Below, one piece after another: positions 1 to 8,468 of a stretch of 64,000 bases of DNA; the first letter of the stretch is position 1, and each line of letters begins with the position of its first letter. The stretch spans positions 310,001 to 374,000 of the forward strand of contig NZ_FOPG01000003.1 of the NCBI RefSeq assembly GCF_900113435.1, read 5' to 3'. The translations under genes and the position numbers were made by a program. Below the pieces are notes generated by a model. The model was not told the origin of the DNA. It made no database searches and saw only the letters and a program-made list of their open reading frames with translations. The DNA is from Sulfitobacter dubius. Its GTDB lineage: Bacteria > Pseudomonadota > Alphaproteobacteria > Rhodobacterales > Rhodobacteraceae.

Positions 1-1
1 C

Positions 2-1012
2 CGCGATTTCTTGCTGGTTGAAGCGCAGGACCGCCTTGGCGGGCGCATCCTGACCAAAGAGCTTTCAGGCGGCGCGTTCGACCTCGGGCCTGCGTGGTTC
101 TGGCCGGGCCAGCCGCGCATGGCGGCCCTCGCGGAACGCTTTCAGATCCCTGTGTTCGAGCAGTTCTCGACGGGTGACTTGGTCTATCAAGAGCAAAATG
201 GCACCGTGCAGCGCGGGCGCGGCTATGCCTCTATGGAGGGGTCGTACCGCTTGGCCGGTGGGATCGGCTCTGTGGTGCATGCTTTGGCCAAAGGGTTGGA
301 TCCGGTGAAGATCATGACCAGCACGCGGCTGACGTCGGTCGATCACTCGGCGGGCATCATCACGGCGGAGGTTGATCAAAACGGCAGCGCACAGATCATC
401 ACGGCCAACAGGATCGCAATGGCCATGCCGCCCCGGGTGATCGCCGATACCGTTTCCTTTGAGCCCGCACTGGATGCGGGCCAAATGCAGGCATTGCAAG
501 ACACGCCGACCTGGATGGCCGGTCAGGCCAAGATCGTTGCGGTTTACGATCAGCCTCATTGGCGACATGCCGGGCTGTCCGGCGACGCCATGAGCCAGCA
601 GGGGCCGATGGTCGAAATTCACGATGCTTCGCCAAGGCAGGGCGGTCCCTATGCGCTCTTCGGTTTTGTCGGGGTTCCTGCGGATGCGCGTGCCCAGCAC
701 AAAGATGAGATGATGCGCCTTGCGGTGACGCAGCTGACGACGATGTTCGGACCGGAAATGGCCAACCCGATGCACCTTGTTTTGCAAGACTGGGCGACCA
801 TTCCCCACATCGCGCGGCTACAGGATCGGCAGCCGGTCCGAAGCCACCCCCGCTATGGTTTGCCGACCAACCTGTGTGCCCTTTCAGCACGCGGGATGAT
901 ATTTGCGTCGACCGAGACCGCACCGGAATTCGGAGGCTTTCTTGAGGGCGCATTAGAGGCGGCCGAACATGCGGCCAGCACACTGGCGCTGCACGATCCC
1001 ATGCAGACCTGA
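2..1012 (+). CDS. Flavin monoamine oxidase family protein, 5' end outside window
   Basis: FAD-dependent amine oxidase family, which oxidises amines to imines or aldehydes with release of H2O2. The reading frame is open from base 2, so the start codon and the first dinucleotide-binding glycines lie upstream; 336 residues are visible. The first visible residues contain the E-x3-R-x-GGR motif (VEAQDRLGGRI) that follows the Rossmann GxGxxG in this family. The end carries the second FAD-binding signature (IFASTETAPEFGGFLEGAL), followed by a short helix and stop. The substrate cannot be deduced. A 97-bp gap separates it from the MFS gene on the same strand, so co-transcription is possible but unproven. 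Confidence 0.85.
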   Translation, partial: RDFLLVEAQDRLGGRILTKELSGGAFDLGPAWFWPGQPRMAALAERFQIPVFEQFSTGDLVYQEQNGTVQRGRGYASMEGSYRLAGGIGSVVHALAKGLDPVKIMTSTRLTSVDHSAGIITAEVDQNGSAQIITANRIAMAMPPRVIADTVSFEPALDAGQMQALQDTPTWMAGQAKIVAVYDQPHWRHAGLSGDAMSQQGPMVEIHDASPRQGGPYALFGFVGVPADARAQHKDEMMRLAVTQLTTMFGPEMANPMHLVLQDWATIPHIARLQDRQPVRSHPRYGLPTNLCALSARGMIFASTETAPEFGGFLEGALEAAEHAASTLALHDPMQT

Positions 1013-1109
1013 TCACCACCCGCCCGCATGGGTTTGGGCATTCAATAGAAGAATGAAAACACGCCGCGCCAAGCCAATCCAACGGGCATGGTGGCCATAC
1101 GGATAACAT

Positions 1110-2315
1110 ATGATGACTCGGACATTACGCACGACTGAAGCCGCCGGGTTCCGGCGCAACCTTACGGTGCTGATCCTCGCCCAATCTTTGGGGGCTGCCA
1201 GCGGACCGATTGTAATCTCGCTGGGGGGATTGGTTGGTCAGGACCTTGCAACTGACCCTGCTTTGGCGACCCTTCCGGTCAGCATCTATAATCTTGGGCT
1301 TGCCCTTGGAACGGTGCCTGCCGCTTGGATCATGCGACAATACGGGCGTCGCAGCGGTTATCTTCTGGGCGCGATGATCGGCGTGTTCTCGGGATTGGTC
1401 GCCGCTGGTGCGATATCCTTTGGGGCGTTCACATTCTTCTGTTTGGGAACGTTTCTGGCGGGGCTCTATGCGTCCTATGTACAGTCCTACCGTTTCGCAG
1501 CTGCCGACGGGCGCGAAGGAGCAGACAGGGGGCGGGCCATTTCATGGGTCATGGTCGGCGGCCTGGTCGCTGCCATTATCGGCCCGCAACTGGTCATTGC
1601 CACGCGCGACGCTGTGCCGGGCGTGCCCTTTGCGGGCAGTTTCCTGAGCCAAGCGGCGCTGGCGCTCATCGCGTTTTTTGTTCTGACCCGGTTAAGGGGA
1701 CGCCAACCTGCAGCCACAGCCGAAACGCTGTCCGATGATGGGGGGCGCACAGTGTTCCAACTTCTGGCTTCGCCGAAATACATGCTTGGGGTCGCCGCTG
1801 GCGTGGTGTCTTACGGGCTTATGTCATTCGTCATGACGGCCGCACCGCTGGCGATGGTCGGATGCGGGCATTCGATTGACCACGCGGCGTGGGGTATTCA
1901 GTGGCATGTGCTGGCGATGTTCGCGCCAAGCCTTGTGACGGGCAAGCTGATCGCCCGGTTCGGCAAGGAAAAGGTCACCGCCGCTGGCCTGATCATCATC
2001 GGCATTTCAGGTGCTGTTGCGTTGACCGGTCTGGATCTGAGGCATTTCTTCATTTCTCTCATCCTTCTTGGGATTGGATGGAACTTTGGCTTCATCGGGG
2101 CCACTGCGATGGTGGCCGCTGCGCATACAGAGGCCGAGCGCGGGCGTGCCCAAGGGCTGAATGATTTCGCCGTTTTCGGCACAGTCGCGGCGCTTTCGTT
2201 CTTTTCCGGCGCGTTGATGCAGGCGTCGGGATGGCATCTTATCAATCTCTTGATGTTTCCCTTCATCGCCGTCGTGCTTGCGCCATTGGTCTGGCAAGCG
2301 GCGCGACGTTTGTAA
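1110..2315 (+). CDS. MFS transporter
   Basis: Major facilitator superfamily permease of 401 residues, within the usual 380-420 range for 12-helix members. Hydrophobic segments run through the whole protein. The loop after helix 2 carries the basic MFS motif (MRQYGRRSGYLLGA, around residues 72-85). A hydrophilic stretch around residues 195-210 fits the central loop between the two six-helix halves. Two adjacent ATG codons (1110 and 1113) could start it and neither has a strong Shine-Dalgarno. The substrate is unknown. The neighbouring amine oxidase and DUF2938 gene on the same strand may form a loose transcription unit. Confidence 0.85.
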   Translation: MMTRTLRTTEAAGFRRNLTVLILAQSLGAASGPIVISLGGLVGQDLATDPALATLPVSIYNLGLALGTVPAAWIMRQYGRRSGYLLGAMIGVFSGLVAAGAISFGAFTFFCLGTFLAGLYASYVQSYRFAAADGREGADRGRAISWVMVGGLVAAIIGPQLVIATRDAVPGVPFAGSFLSQAALALIAFFVLTRLRGRQPAATAETLSDDGGRTVFQLLASPKYMLGVAAGVVSYGLMSFVMTAAPLAMVGCGHSIDHAAWGIQWHVLAMFAPSLVTGKLIARFGKEKVTAAGLIIIGISGAVALTGLDLRHFFISLILLGIGWNFGFIGATAMVAAAHTEAERGRAQGLNDFAVFGTVAALSFFSGALMQASGWHLINLLMFPFIAVVLAPLVWQAARRL

Positions 2316-2377
2316 GTGCCGCGCCGAAAGGCCTCTGAGATTAGCAAAAGAATGCAAACCAAAAGGACAAACTCAAC

Positions 2378-2872
2378 ATGCCTAATTTACAAACTCTCAT
2401 AACAGCGACCCTTGTAGGGATCGGCGGCACGTTGATTTTCGACGCGGTTATGGCCCTTATGGCTCGGTTTTTAGGATACACGGCCACGAATTGGCGCATG
2501 GTCGGGCGCTGGATGGGTCATATGCCCAATGGGCAATTCATTCAGCGCAGTTTGAAAGACGCCAAACCGATCCCTGGCGAAAACATACTGGGCTGGTCGT
2601 TCCACTACGCCATCGGCATCGGCTATGGACTACTCTTGGCTTTGATCTGGGGCGCGGATTGGTTTGCTGATCCCCAGCTTGCGCAGCCCATGAGCCTTTC
2701 TATTGCTTTGCTTGTCTTGCCGTATTTTATCATGATGCCGGGCATGGGGCTGGGTATCGCAGCGTCGCGGGCGCCTTCTCCGAATGTTGCCCGGTTGAAA
2801 AGCGTTTTCGGCCATTCGGTTTTTGGCCTTGGCCTGTTTCTTGCGGCGTTGGTGTTGGAAATCGTTTCCTGA
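2378..2872 (+). CDS. DUF2938 family membrane protein
   Basis: Small integral membrane protein of 164 residues with about four hydrophobic helices (residues about 6-30, 73-95, 103-120 and 140-163). The conserved look of the family is visible in GGTLIFDAVMALMARFLG near the N-terminus, NWRMVGRWMGHMPNGQF, and the GWSFHYAIGIGYG segment. The function of DUF2938 is not established; I recognise the family by overall sequence pattern only. It is the last intact gene of the plus-strand group before a decayed LysR gene in the opposite direction. Confidence 0.75.
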   Translation: MPNLQTLITATLVGIGGTLIFDAVMALMARFLGYTATNWRMVGRWMGHMPNGQFIQRSLKDAKPIPGENILGWSFHYAIGIGYGLLLALIWGADWFADPQLAQPMSLSIALLVLPYFIMMPGMGLGIAASRAPSPNVARLKSVFGHSVFGLGLFLAALVLEIVS

Positions 2873-2945
2873 ACTACGCAATTTCTTTCTTGGTGTGCAA
2901 TACAGCCGTGAGTGGCCTGACAAAGTAGAACCTTAAAGGCGGCTG

Positions 2946-3158
2946 TCATATGACGATCTCCTTCAGGGCCAGCGCGCGCACAGTCTGAAGGAGAGGTGAT
3001 GGGTCATCGCGGCACCACGCCAGTGCGAGGGACAAATAGGGAGCCGGGCCTTCGAGATCGACAATACGCATGTCAGCGTTGATCGCGCTATCGATGCGAC
3101 TGGTCACAAAGCTCACTCCCAAGCCTGCATCGACAAATTTCGAATAGCTTTGACCTTA
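2946..3158 (-). pseudogene. LysR-family regulator, C-terminal remnant
   Basis: About 70 codons open on the minus strand, bounded upstream by an in-frame TAA. They read like the end of a LysR substrate-binding domain: SKFVDAGLGVSFVTSR (the 'aGlGv..lp' strand-helix), then DLEGPAPYLSLALAWC and a final helix before TGA. No DNA-binding domain or start codon is present upstream, so about three quarters of the gene is missing. Reading stops where the NTF2-like gene region begins. Confidence 0.6.
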
Positions 3159-3212
3159 GGTACATCTCCTGACCGTTAGTTGCTGCACCGTGCTCGAACG
3201 GCATCCATTGCT

Positions 3213-3596
3213 TCAAAACATGCCATTGTCGTTCTTACTATGCACAGGCATTTCCTGAAGCACGTCCCAATGCTCGACGATCTTCCCTTCCTTATCGAGA
3301 CGGAAAATGTCCATGCCTGCATAATCGGGGCCGTTGGGCCATAGCTGATGGCAATGCAGGATCACATGATCGCCGTCCACGAATGACCGCTTGACCTCGA
3401 CATGTTTGCCCGGATGTTCGCGTGCCATCCGCTCGAAATAGGCAACGAAGGCCGCCTTGCCGTCCGCCACATGGGGATTGTGCTGAATGTAATGCGCTCC
3501 GGCGTAGCGCGCGATGGCGTCTGCGGGGCGGCAATCATTGAACATCATTTCGTAGAAAGCGATGACGTTGGCCTTGTCGGTCTCTGGATCACGCAT
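3213..3596 (-). CDS. SnoaL/NTF2-like family protein (ester cyclase-like)
   Basis: Protein of 127 residues with the cone-shaped NTF2-like/SnoaL pattern. It starts with a helix ([19 protein letters not shown]), then [29 protein letters not shown] and [19 protein letters not shown]. The last is the near-invariant end motif of the nuclear transport factor 2 family proteins often annotated as 'ester cyclase' or 'polyketide cyclase'. I chose the ATG at 3596 because GAAAGGAAG sits just upstream; an in-frame ATG at 3662 would add 22 residues without a ribosome site. No catalytic function can be assigned. It overlaps the stop of a degenerate copy of the same fold (3589-3717). Confidence 0.7.
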   Translation of the reverse strand: MRDPETDKANVIAFYEMMFNDCRPADAIARYAGAHYIQHNPHVADGKAAFVAYFERMAREHPGKHVEVKRSFVDGDHVILHCHQLWPNGPDYAGMDIFRLDKEGKIVEHWDVLQEMPVHSKNDNGMF

Positions 3597-3717
3597 GGTC
3601 TTCCTTTCTGAATCTGTCGTTATCATGGGGCATGTCTGCGGGGATTTCTGAGAGAGTATCACGATGCTCCACTATCTTTCCATCTTCGACGCGGAGGCGG
3701 TCTCCGTCGAGGTGCGT
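3589..3717 (-). pseudogene. SnoaL/NTF2-like remnant, C-terminal end
   Basis: Forty-two sense codons, bounded upstream by an in-frame TGA, encode [20 protein letters not shown] followed by LSEIPAD and a short tail. This matches the last beta strands of the intact NTF2-like protein encoded immediately downstream (its [19 protein letters not shown]). The terminator codon lies inside the first codons of that intact gene (ATGCGTGA). It is most simply a truncated second copy of an NTF2-like gene. Confidence 0.55.
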
Positions 3718-3828
3718 TCAAGCTCTGTCAACTGTTGTTGGGGCACCCTTGCCGAGATGGGTCCAACGGAAAACGGGATTATTCGGGCGGCGTGATAGGT
3801 TTTTCCGGTCAGGCCATCTCAAGCGACA

Positions 3829-3957
3829 TCAGGTCTGCTGTTGATGACGCTCCGCACTGGCCCGCGCAAGATCGGCGATCGCCTTGTAGGTGGATACGTC
3901 GGAACTGCGCCGATAGATGCAATAGAGGGGAAGCGGAGGCAGCTGCACATCTACCCC
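3829..3957 (-). pseudogene. LysR-family regulator, second C-terminal remnant
   Basis: Directly after the TGA of the TetR gene, the same frame stays open for 42 codons: VDVQLPPLPLYCIYRRSSDV, then a helix (KAIADLARASAERH) and stop. This is the pattern of the end of a LysR substrate-binding domain ('lplylvyr.....p.lralidfl'). It has no start or DNA-binding domain of its own. It is the second LysR tail within 1 kb; the two have different sequences and are not repeats of each other. Confidence 0.55.
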
Positions 3958-4554
3958 TCAGTCTTTCTCGCCGTAATGCGCGAGGAACATGTCCAGGCAA
4001 TCGGCGATCACCGCCTCTGCGTCGACATCGGCCTTTTCGCCCAAAAGGAACTCCGGCCACATCAGGAAATGCTTGATCATCGACAGGAGCTGCCCGGCGG
4101 CAAAGCCCGGTTCGGCCCGCCGCAGCGCGCCGGCCTGCATGGCTTCGGCGATCAGCGCCTGTATCGGGCCGTCCTGCATCGCGGCTTTGGCAAAAAAGGC
4201 CTGGGCGAGATCCTGATCGCGCAACAGCTCTGACATCACCAGCCGGTTGAGGCCCATGTATTCTGCGCCCGAGAGGTGGCCTATGTAGTCCCGCGCCGCC
4301 GCGGTCAGCTGTTCTCGCAGTGGGGCCTGAGGGTCGTAGCGCAGCTTCGGCGTGGCGGCGATCTGCTCGAGCAGGATGTCAGTGATAGCTTGGAACAGCA
4401 CCTCCTTGCTCTCGAAATGTTTGTAGAGCGTGCGCTTCGAAACCTCGGCCAATTCGGCGATTCTATTCACCCGCGCCGCCGGAAACCCCTGTTCGCGGAA
4501 CTCTTGGATTGCGGCGTCCAGGATATCTTTTCGTTTCTTTTCAGTCAGTTTCAT
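3958..4554 (-). CDS. TetR/AcrR family transcriptional regulator
   Basis: One-component repressor of 198 residues. The N-terminal helix-turn-helix is clear: KRKDILDAAIQEFREQGF, then VNRIAELAEVSKRTLYKHF (about residues 25-43), the classic TetR 'S.gtlY.hF..Ke.L' signature. The C-terminal ligand domain resembles AcrR-type regulators. I start at the ATG at 4554 (AGGG eight bases upstream). A longer start at 4590 would place the start codon inside the operator described next. It is divergent from the aldo/keto reductase gene with two matching palindromes between them, so it probably represses itself and the reductase cluster. Confidence 0.85.
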   Translation of the reverse strand: MKLTEKKRKDILDAAIQEFREQGFPAARVNRIAELAEVSKRTLYKHFESKEVLFQAITDILLEQIAATPKLRYDPQAPLREQLTAAARDYIGHLSGAEYMGLNRLVMSELLRDQDLAQAFFAKAAMQDGPIQALIAEAMQAGALRRAEPGFAAGQLLSMIKHFLMWPEFLLGEKADVDAEAVIADCLDMFLAHYGEKD

Positions 4555-4582
4555 CGGATATACCCTGTTCGGCCGAAAAAAT

Positions 4583-4600
4583 GTAAACACGGTGGTTTAC
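4583..4600. promoter_or_regulatory. TetR operator candidate 1 (GTAAAC-N6-GTTTAC)
   Basis: Perfect inverted repeat: GTAAAC, six bases (ACGGTG), GTTTAC. It lies just upstream of the TetR start at 4554. It is repeated with the same arms and spacing 39 bp away, and both copies lie in the tetR - aldo/keto reductase divergent intergenic region, which strongly suggests the binding site of that regulator. Binding itself is inferred. Confidence 0.75.
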
Positions 4601-4621
4601 CAAATGCGTCCTCCTCACTAA

Positions 4622-4639
4622 GTAAACATCGCAGTTTAC
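4622..4639. promoter_or_regulatory. TetR operator candidate 2 (GTAAAC-N6-GTTTAC)
   Basis: Second perfect copy of the inverted repeat, with a different spacer (ATCGCA). Its centre is 39 bp from the first copy, almost four helical turns. It sits 35 bp upstream of the aldo/keto reductase ATG, where it would block the promoter of that gene. Confidence 0.75.
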
Positions 4640-4673
4640 AAACGCAAGCGCCGCGGCGCGAAAGGACATCACG

Positions 4674-5699
4674 ATGAAATACAAGCAGCTTGGACATTCC
4701 GGTCTCTATGTTTCCGAACTGACGCTGGGCACCATGACCTTCGACAACGAAGACGGCAGCTATGCCGATCTGGTGGGCGCCACCGGTCAGGAGCTGGCAA
4801 CACGCATGGTCGATCTGGCCATCGAGGCGGGCGTTAACATCTTCGACACCGCCAATGTCTACAGCTCGGGCGTCTCGGAAGAGATGCTTGGCGTGGCGCT
4901 TGGGGCGCGCCGTCAGGACACCCTCATCGCCACCAAGCTCTACAACACTATGTCCACCGGCCCGAACGATCTGGGTACCAGCCGGCTGGCCATCATGCGT
5001 GAGGTCGAGGGCAGCCTGAAACGGCTGGGCACCGATTACATCGACCTCCACCAGGTGCATAACTTCGACATCACCACGCCGCTGGAAGAGACGCTGCGCG
5101 CGCTCGATGACCTCGTGCGGCAGGGCAAGGTGCGCTACATCGGTCTGTCGAACTTCGCCGGTTGGCAGATTGCCAAGGCGGACGGCGTGGCGCGGCTTCT
5201 GGGCACCGAGCGCTTCGTCTCGGCGCAGTCCTACTACAGCCTCGTCGGCCGCGAGCTTGAGCGCGAGATCCTCCCCGCCGTGCGCGACCTCGGTCTCGGC
5301 ACCTTTATCTGGAGCCCGCTGGCCAGCGGTTTCCTGAGCGGCAAATACACCCGCGAGGCAGAAGGCTCCGGCCGCCGCGCCACCTTTGATTTCCCGCCGG
5401 TTGCCAAGGAGCAGGGGTTCGACATTGTCGAGACGCTGGCGCAGATCGCCGAGGAAAAGGATGCCTCGGTGGCGCAGATCGCCCTGGCTTGGCTGCTGCA
5501 CAAGCCCGGCGTCACCAGCGTAATCGTCGGCGCCCGCAAGGAGGCGCAGTTGGTCGACAACCTGAAAGCCGCCGACATCAGCTTGAGCGATGCAGAGATG
5601 GCGCAGCTCGACGACGTCAGCGCGCTCAAGCCCGAATACCCCGGCTACCTGCCGGTCTGGCGGCGCGGAGACACGCTGTTCAGCCAGCTTCACGACTGA
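4674..5699 (+). CDS. Aldo/keto reductase
   Basis: NADP(H)-dependent oxidoreductase with the (beta/alpha)8 barrel, 341 residues, typical of the longer voltage-channel-beta/YajO-like AKR branch. The catalytic tetrad is visible: Asp and Tyr in FDTANVYSSGVSEEMLG (about residues 57-73), Lys in LIATKLYN, and His in DYIDLHQVHNFD. The C-terminal cofactor segment PGVTSVIVGARKEAQL is present. AAAGGA precedes the ATG. It is divergent from tetR and followed at 69 bp by an SDR on the same strand, so a redox or detoxification operon under TetR control is likely. The physiological substrate is unknown. Confidence 0.88.
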   Translation: MKYKQLGHSGLYVSELTLGTMTFDNEDGSYADLVGATGQELATRMVDLAIEAGVNIFDTANVYSSGVSEEMLGVALGARRQDTLIATKLYNTMSTGPNDLGTSRLAIMREVEGSLKRLGTDYIDLHQVHNFDITTPLEETLRALDDLVRQGKVRYIGLSNFAGWQIAKADGVARLLGTERFVSAQSYYSLVGRELEREILPAVRDLGLGTFIWSPLASGFLSGKYTREAEGSGRRATFDFPPVAKEQGFDIVETLAQIAEEKDASVAQIALAWLLHKPGVTSVIVGARKEAQLVDNLKAADISLSDAEMAQLDDVSALKPEYPGYLPVWRRGDTLFSQLHD

Positions 5700-5768
5700 A
5701 GCCAAAATATGGCGCCCAGATCATGTCCGGGCGCGCCCCTCCATAGACGCATACCAAGGATCATACAG

Positions 5769-6719
5769 ATGGCTGACACGACCTTCGGACCAAAGGGCTG
5801 GACGCCCGAACGCCTCGGCACCCTTGCCGGCAAGACCTATGTCATCACCGGCGCCAATGCCGGCGCGGGCTTTCAGGCCGCGCGCATCCTGCTCGGCAAG
5901 GGCGCGGAAGTGGTGATGCTGAACCGCAGCGCCGAGAAATCCACCGCTGCCGTTAGCGAACTGAAGCAGGAGTTCGGCACCGCCGCGCCCGTGCGCTTTG
6001 TCCGCATGGACCTGGCCGAACAGGCCTCGGTCCGCAAGGCCGCCGAAGAGGTTCTGAAGACCACCCCGCGCATCGATGCGCTGATCTGCAACGCCGCCAT
6101 CGCGCAGGTGCCGACCCGCCAGTTGACCCCCGACGGTTTCGAGAGCCAGTTGGGCACCAACCACTACGGCCACTTCACGCTCTGCGGGATGCTGTTCGAC
6201 TGCATCGAGCAGTCGCAGGGGCGGATCGTTGTCGTTGCCAGCCTCGGCTACAACATGGGGCTGAAGACCATCCGCTTCGACGACATGAACTGGAACGCGG
6301 GCTACGGCGCGAACACCGCCTATTCGCAGAGCAAGCTGGCGCAGATGATGTTTGCCTACGAGCTTCAGGACCGGGCAGAGGCCGCCGGCCGCAACGTCGA
6401 AGTCTATGTCTGCCACCCCGGCTCGTCGGCGACCTCGTTGATCTCGACCAGCGGCAGCCGGACCATGCGCGCCATCTGGTGGCTGATGACCAAGACGCCG
6501 ATGGTCCAGACCGCCGAACAGGGGGCCTATCCGGAGGTCATGTGCGCTACCGAAGAGGCGCTGACCGAGCAGCGCGCGCTCTATGGCCCGACCGGCACCC
6601 GCGAGTTCGTCGGCCCGGTGGGCAAGGGCACGCTGAACGCGCATGCCTACGACAAAGCGGTCATGGCCCGGCTCTGGGAGCGGTCCGAGCAGGACACCGG
6701 ATTTACCTGGACGCTCTGA
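5769..6719 (+). CDS. SDR family NAD(P)-dependent oxidoreductase (retinol/protochlorophyllide-reductase-like)
   Basis: Classical-fold short-chain dehydrogenase of 316 residues. The cofactor motif is TGANAGAG (the usual third-block Ile is Ala here), followed by AEVVMLNRS, which has Arg after the second beta strand and suggests NADP preference. The catalytic Ser is in VVASLGYN and the YxxxK pair is in AYSQSKLAQ. The length and the tail after the active site resemble the retinol-dehydrogenase/WWOX-like branch rather than the 250-residue FabG type. The ATG at 5769 has AAGGA upstream; an in-frame start at 5709 would add 20 unlikely residues. It forms an operon with the aldo/keto reductase upstream. 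Confidence 0.85.
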   Translation: MADTTFGPKGWTPERLGTLAGKTYVITGANAGAGFQAARILLGKGAEVVMLNRSAEKSTAAVSELKQEFGTAAPVRFVRMDLAEQASVRKAAEEVLKTTPRIDALICNAAIAQVPTRQLTPDGFESQLGTNHYGHFTLCGMLFDCIEQSQGRIVVVASLGYNMGLKTIRFDDMNWNAGYGANTAYSQSKLAQMMFAYELQDRAEAAGRNVEVYVCHPGSSATSLISTSGSRTMRAIWWLMTKTPMVQTAEQGAYPEVMCATEEALTEQRALYGPTGTREFVGPVGKGTLNAHAYDKAVMARLWERSEQDTGFTWTL

Positions 6720-6794
6720 GCCCATCGACAGTTCGGGGCGTCTCCGGGATCACCGGACCCCTCGCCTTCAACCCTCTGATCGAAAGGTCATCCC

Positions 6795-7301
6795 ATGGAC
6801 ATCGTGAAAGCCGCCAGCGACTGGGCACGGTTCGAAATGCACTCCGGCGCGGTCTTCGCCGCCTTCGGGCTGGCCTTCCTGCTCGCCGGCCTGGGGTTCC
6901 GGCAGTGGGGCGGCACCGATTTCTCCCGCGCCTTACTTGTCCCGATGCTGGTGGCGGGTGTGTTGCTGCTGATTCTGGGCGTCGGCTTGGGCTTGCTGGG
7001 GCAGAGCCGTCTGGCAGCGGTGCCTGCGACTTATGCCAGTGATGCCACCGCGTTCCTGACCGCCGAGCTTGCCCGCACCGACAAGGTGCTGAACGACTAT
7101 CGCATCCTGGCCTTTCGCCTGTTCCCGGCGATCATTGCCCTCTGCGCCTTGGCGATCCCCTTCCTCGACGGGCCCTATTGGCGCGCGAGCCTGATCACTG
7201 CTATCGCCTTGTTCACGGTTCTTATCCTCATTGACAGCAACGCCAACGCCCGACTTCAGGATTACAGGCAGCAGCTGTCGATGGCAGAAGCATCAACGTG
7301 A
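6795..7301 (+). CDS. Membrane protein of unknown function, four helices
   Basis: I do not recognise the family. The 168-residue protein has four hydrophobic segments (about residues 17-37, 45-68, 110-127 and 131-149) and a hydrophilic stretch between helices 2 and 3 rich in Ala, Asp and Lys. The ends are short and charged. ATG at 6795 follows AAAGG. It lies 75 bp after the SDR on the same strand, so it is probably the last gene of the TetR-controlled cluster. Confidence 0.65.
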   Translation: MDIVKAASDWARFEMHSGAVFAAFGLAFLLAGLGFRQWGGTDFSRALLVPMLVAGVLLLILGVGLGLLGQSRLAAVPATYASDATAFLTAELARTDKVLNDYRILAFRLFPAIIALCALAIPFLDGPYWRASLITAIALFTVLILIDSNANARLQDYRQQLSMAEAST

Positions 7302-7415
7302 TCACTGGCGACCGGGCTGGAGTGTAAGGAGTGCCCCAGCAGGGCACAGATCTTCTCAGCTAAGCTGCGCAATACGGAACGGCAGCATGCCGGTCAGCGT
7401 ATCGGCGGACAACGC

Positions 7416-7574
7416 ATGACCAAACGTATTCTCATCTTTGGCGCGACCGGCACCGTGGGGTCGGGTGCCCTTTTCGAATGCCTGGATCATCCGGAAATCA
7501 CGGAAGTGATCGGCGCGCCATTCAAATCAGAGATTTGGCCGTTCAATTCGTCCCGCGTCAGAAAAGCGGCATAG
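7416..7574 (+). pseudogene. NAD(P)-binding Rossmann protein, N-terminal remnant
   Basis: It begins like an intact gene: MTKRILIFGATGTVGSGALF, a textbook NAD(P)-binding TGxxG motif of the NmrA/epimerase class. It loses homology after about 30 residues, near 7510, where the sequence becomes the antisense of another decayed gene, and it stops at a TAG. Only the first beta-alpha-beta unit remains. Confidence 0.55.
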
Positions 7575-7870
7575 GCATGGGCTAGTTCGGAGCGGGTCGT
7601 GTACCCGCATTTACCGTCTCCCGCGCTGTTGGCGATCTCGGCCTCGGTCTGGCGGTTGCTCTGCACAACCGACGAGAAGCGGTCCCATCTTCGGGGCCCT
7701 GAATGCTGGTGTAGACGATCTTGCGAACGCCAGCGGCCTTGGCCGCCTCGATCACATTGCGGTGCTGGCCGATGCGGTCTTCGGGCGAGGCCGATGACCG
7801 AGGCGTGATCTGTTCGCTCAATGAGTTTGCGGGCGATTTCCTGACCGAGTTGTCCTGAAGCGGCGGTAGC
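7505..7870 (-). pseudogene. QorB/NmrA-like quinone oxidoreductase (SDR), frameshifted and internally deleted
   Basis: The order of motifs follows a QorB-like NAD(P)-binding SDR, but in switching frames: TAASGQLGQEIARKLIE in one frame; RIGQHRNVIEAAKAAGVRK and IVYTSIQGPEDGTA in the second; then VVQSNRQTE, AGDGKCGYTTRSELAHAYA and NGQISDLNGAPIT back in the first. About 120 of the usual 285 residues remain, with pieces lost between the first and second blocks and again after QSNRQTE. There are thus two frameshifts and two internal deletions. The N-terminal end abuts a LysR fragment on the other strand at about 7870. Confidence 0.7.
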
Positions 7871-8338
7871 TTCGATGTGAATATCCGCGCGGGCTGGCTC
7901 GACGACAGTGCGATGATGTCGCGCAAGCTGGGTGAAAGCGCGCGCGCCTTGGTGGTCGGCAGCGACTATGCCGCAACGCGCCCGGCCCCCGAACATCCTT
8001 GCGATCTGGAAGACTGGGACTGGGTGCGCTACCGACATCGCTCAGACTATACCCGCCTTAGCGGCCCCGGTGGGGAAGAGGCGAAAGTTCTGGGCCAAGC
8101 CCGGCTGGAAGTGGACAGCGTGGATGCCCTCTACCATTTCGCCTGCAAGAACCTTGGCGCCACGGTTCTGCCCGAGCATCTCGCCGCCCGGGGGGAGGCG
8201 GAGGGCAAATTGAGCCGCCTGTTCCCCGATTGGCGGCTGAAACCGTTGGGAATTTTTGCCGTCTGGCCAGACACCTCGCGGCGCGAGAACCTCACGCTTC
8301 TGTTCGTTCGGTTTTTGGCAAAAGAGCTCCATCAATAG
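7859..8338 (+). pseudogene. LysR-family regulator, substrate-binding domain remnant
   Basis: An open stretch of about 158 codons after an in-frame TGA encodes most of a LysR effector-binding domain. It begins at FDVNIRAGWLDDSAMMSRKL (the typical 'D.air.g.l.ds.l..r.l' strand) and continues through VDALYHFACKNLGATVLPEH ('a...aG.Gi..lP') to a final helix FVRFLAKELHQ and stop. The whole DNA-binding half is missing. A GTG at 7877 could start a short protein but no ribosome site is seen. The 5' edge coincides with the QorB-like remnant on the opposite strand. Confidence 0.7.
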
Positions 8339-8468
8339 GACGGTGCCTATTGGGCCATTTGGTTCCGCATGAAGGGGGCATCTGCCACGTCGCCTTAGAT
8401 TCCCTCATGGTGCGGCCAAATGAGCCTTTCGCTGAACGAAGCCCCGCCGAAAGCCGCATTCCAGCGGC
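8339..8468. other. Short spacer between remnants
   Basis: 130 bp between the LysR tail and the bestrophin tail; I see no gene, repeat or terminator in it. Confidence 0.5.

Noticed and set aside
4583..4590. Alternative TetR start at 4590
   Set aside because: It would place the start codon inside the perfect operator repeat and adds 12 atypical residues; ATG 4554 has a better ribosome site.
4551..5705. 384-codon minus-strand frame antisense to the aldo/keto reductase
   Set aside because: Shadow frame of a clearly recognisable gene; no domain signature of its own.
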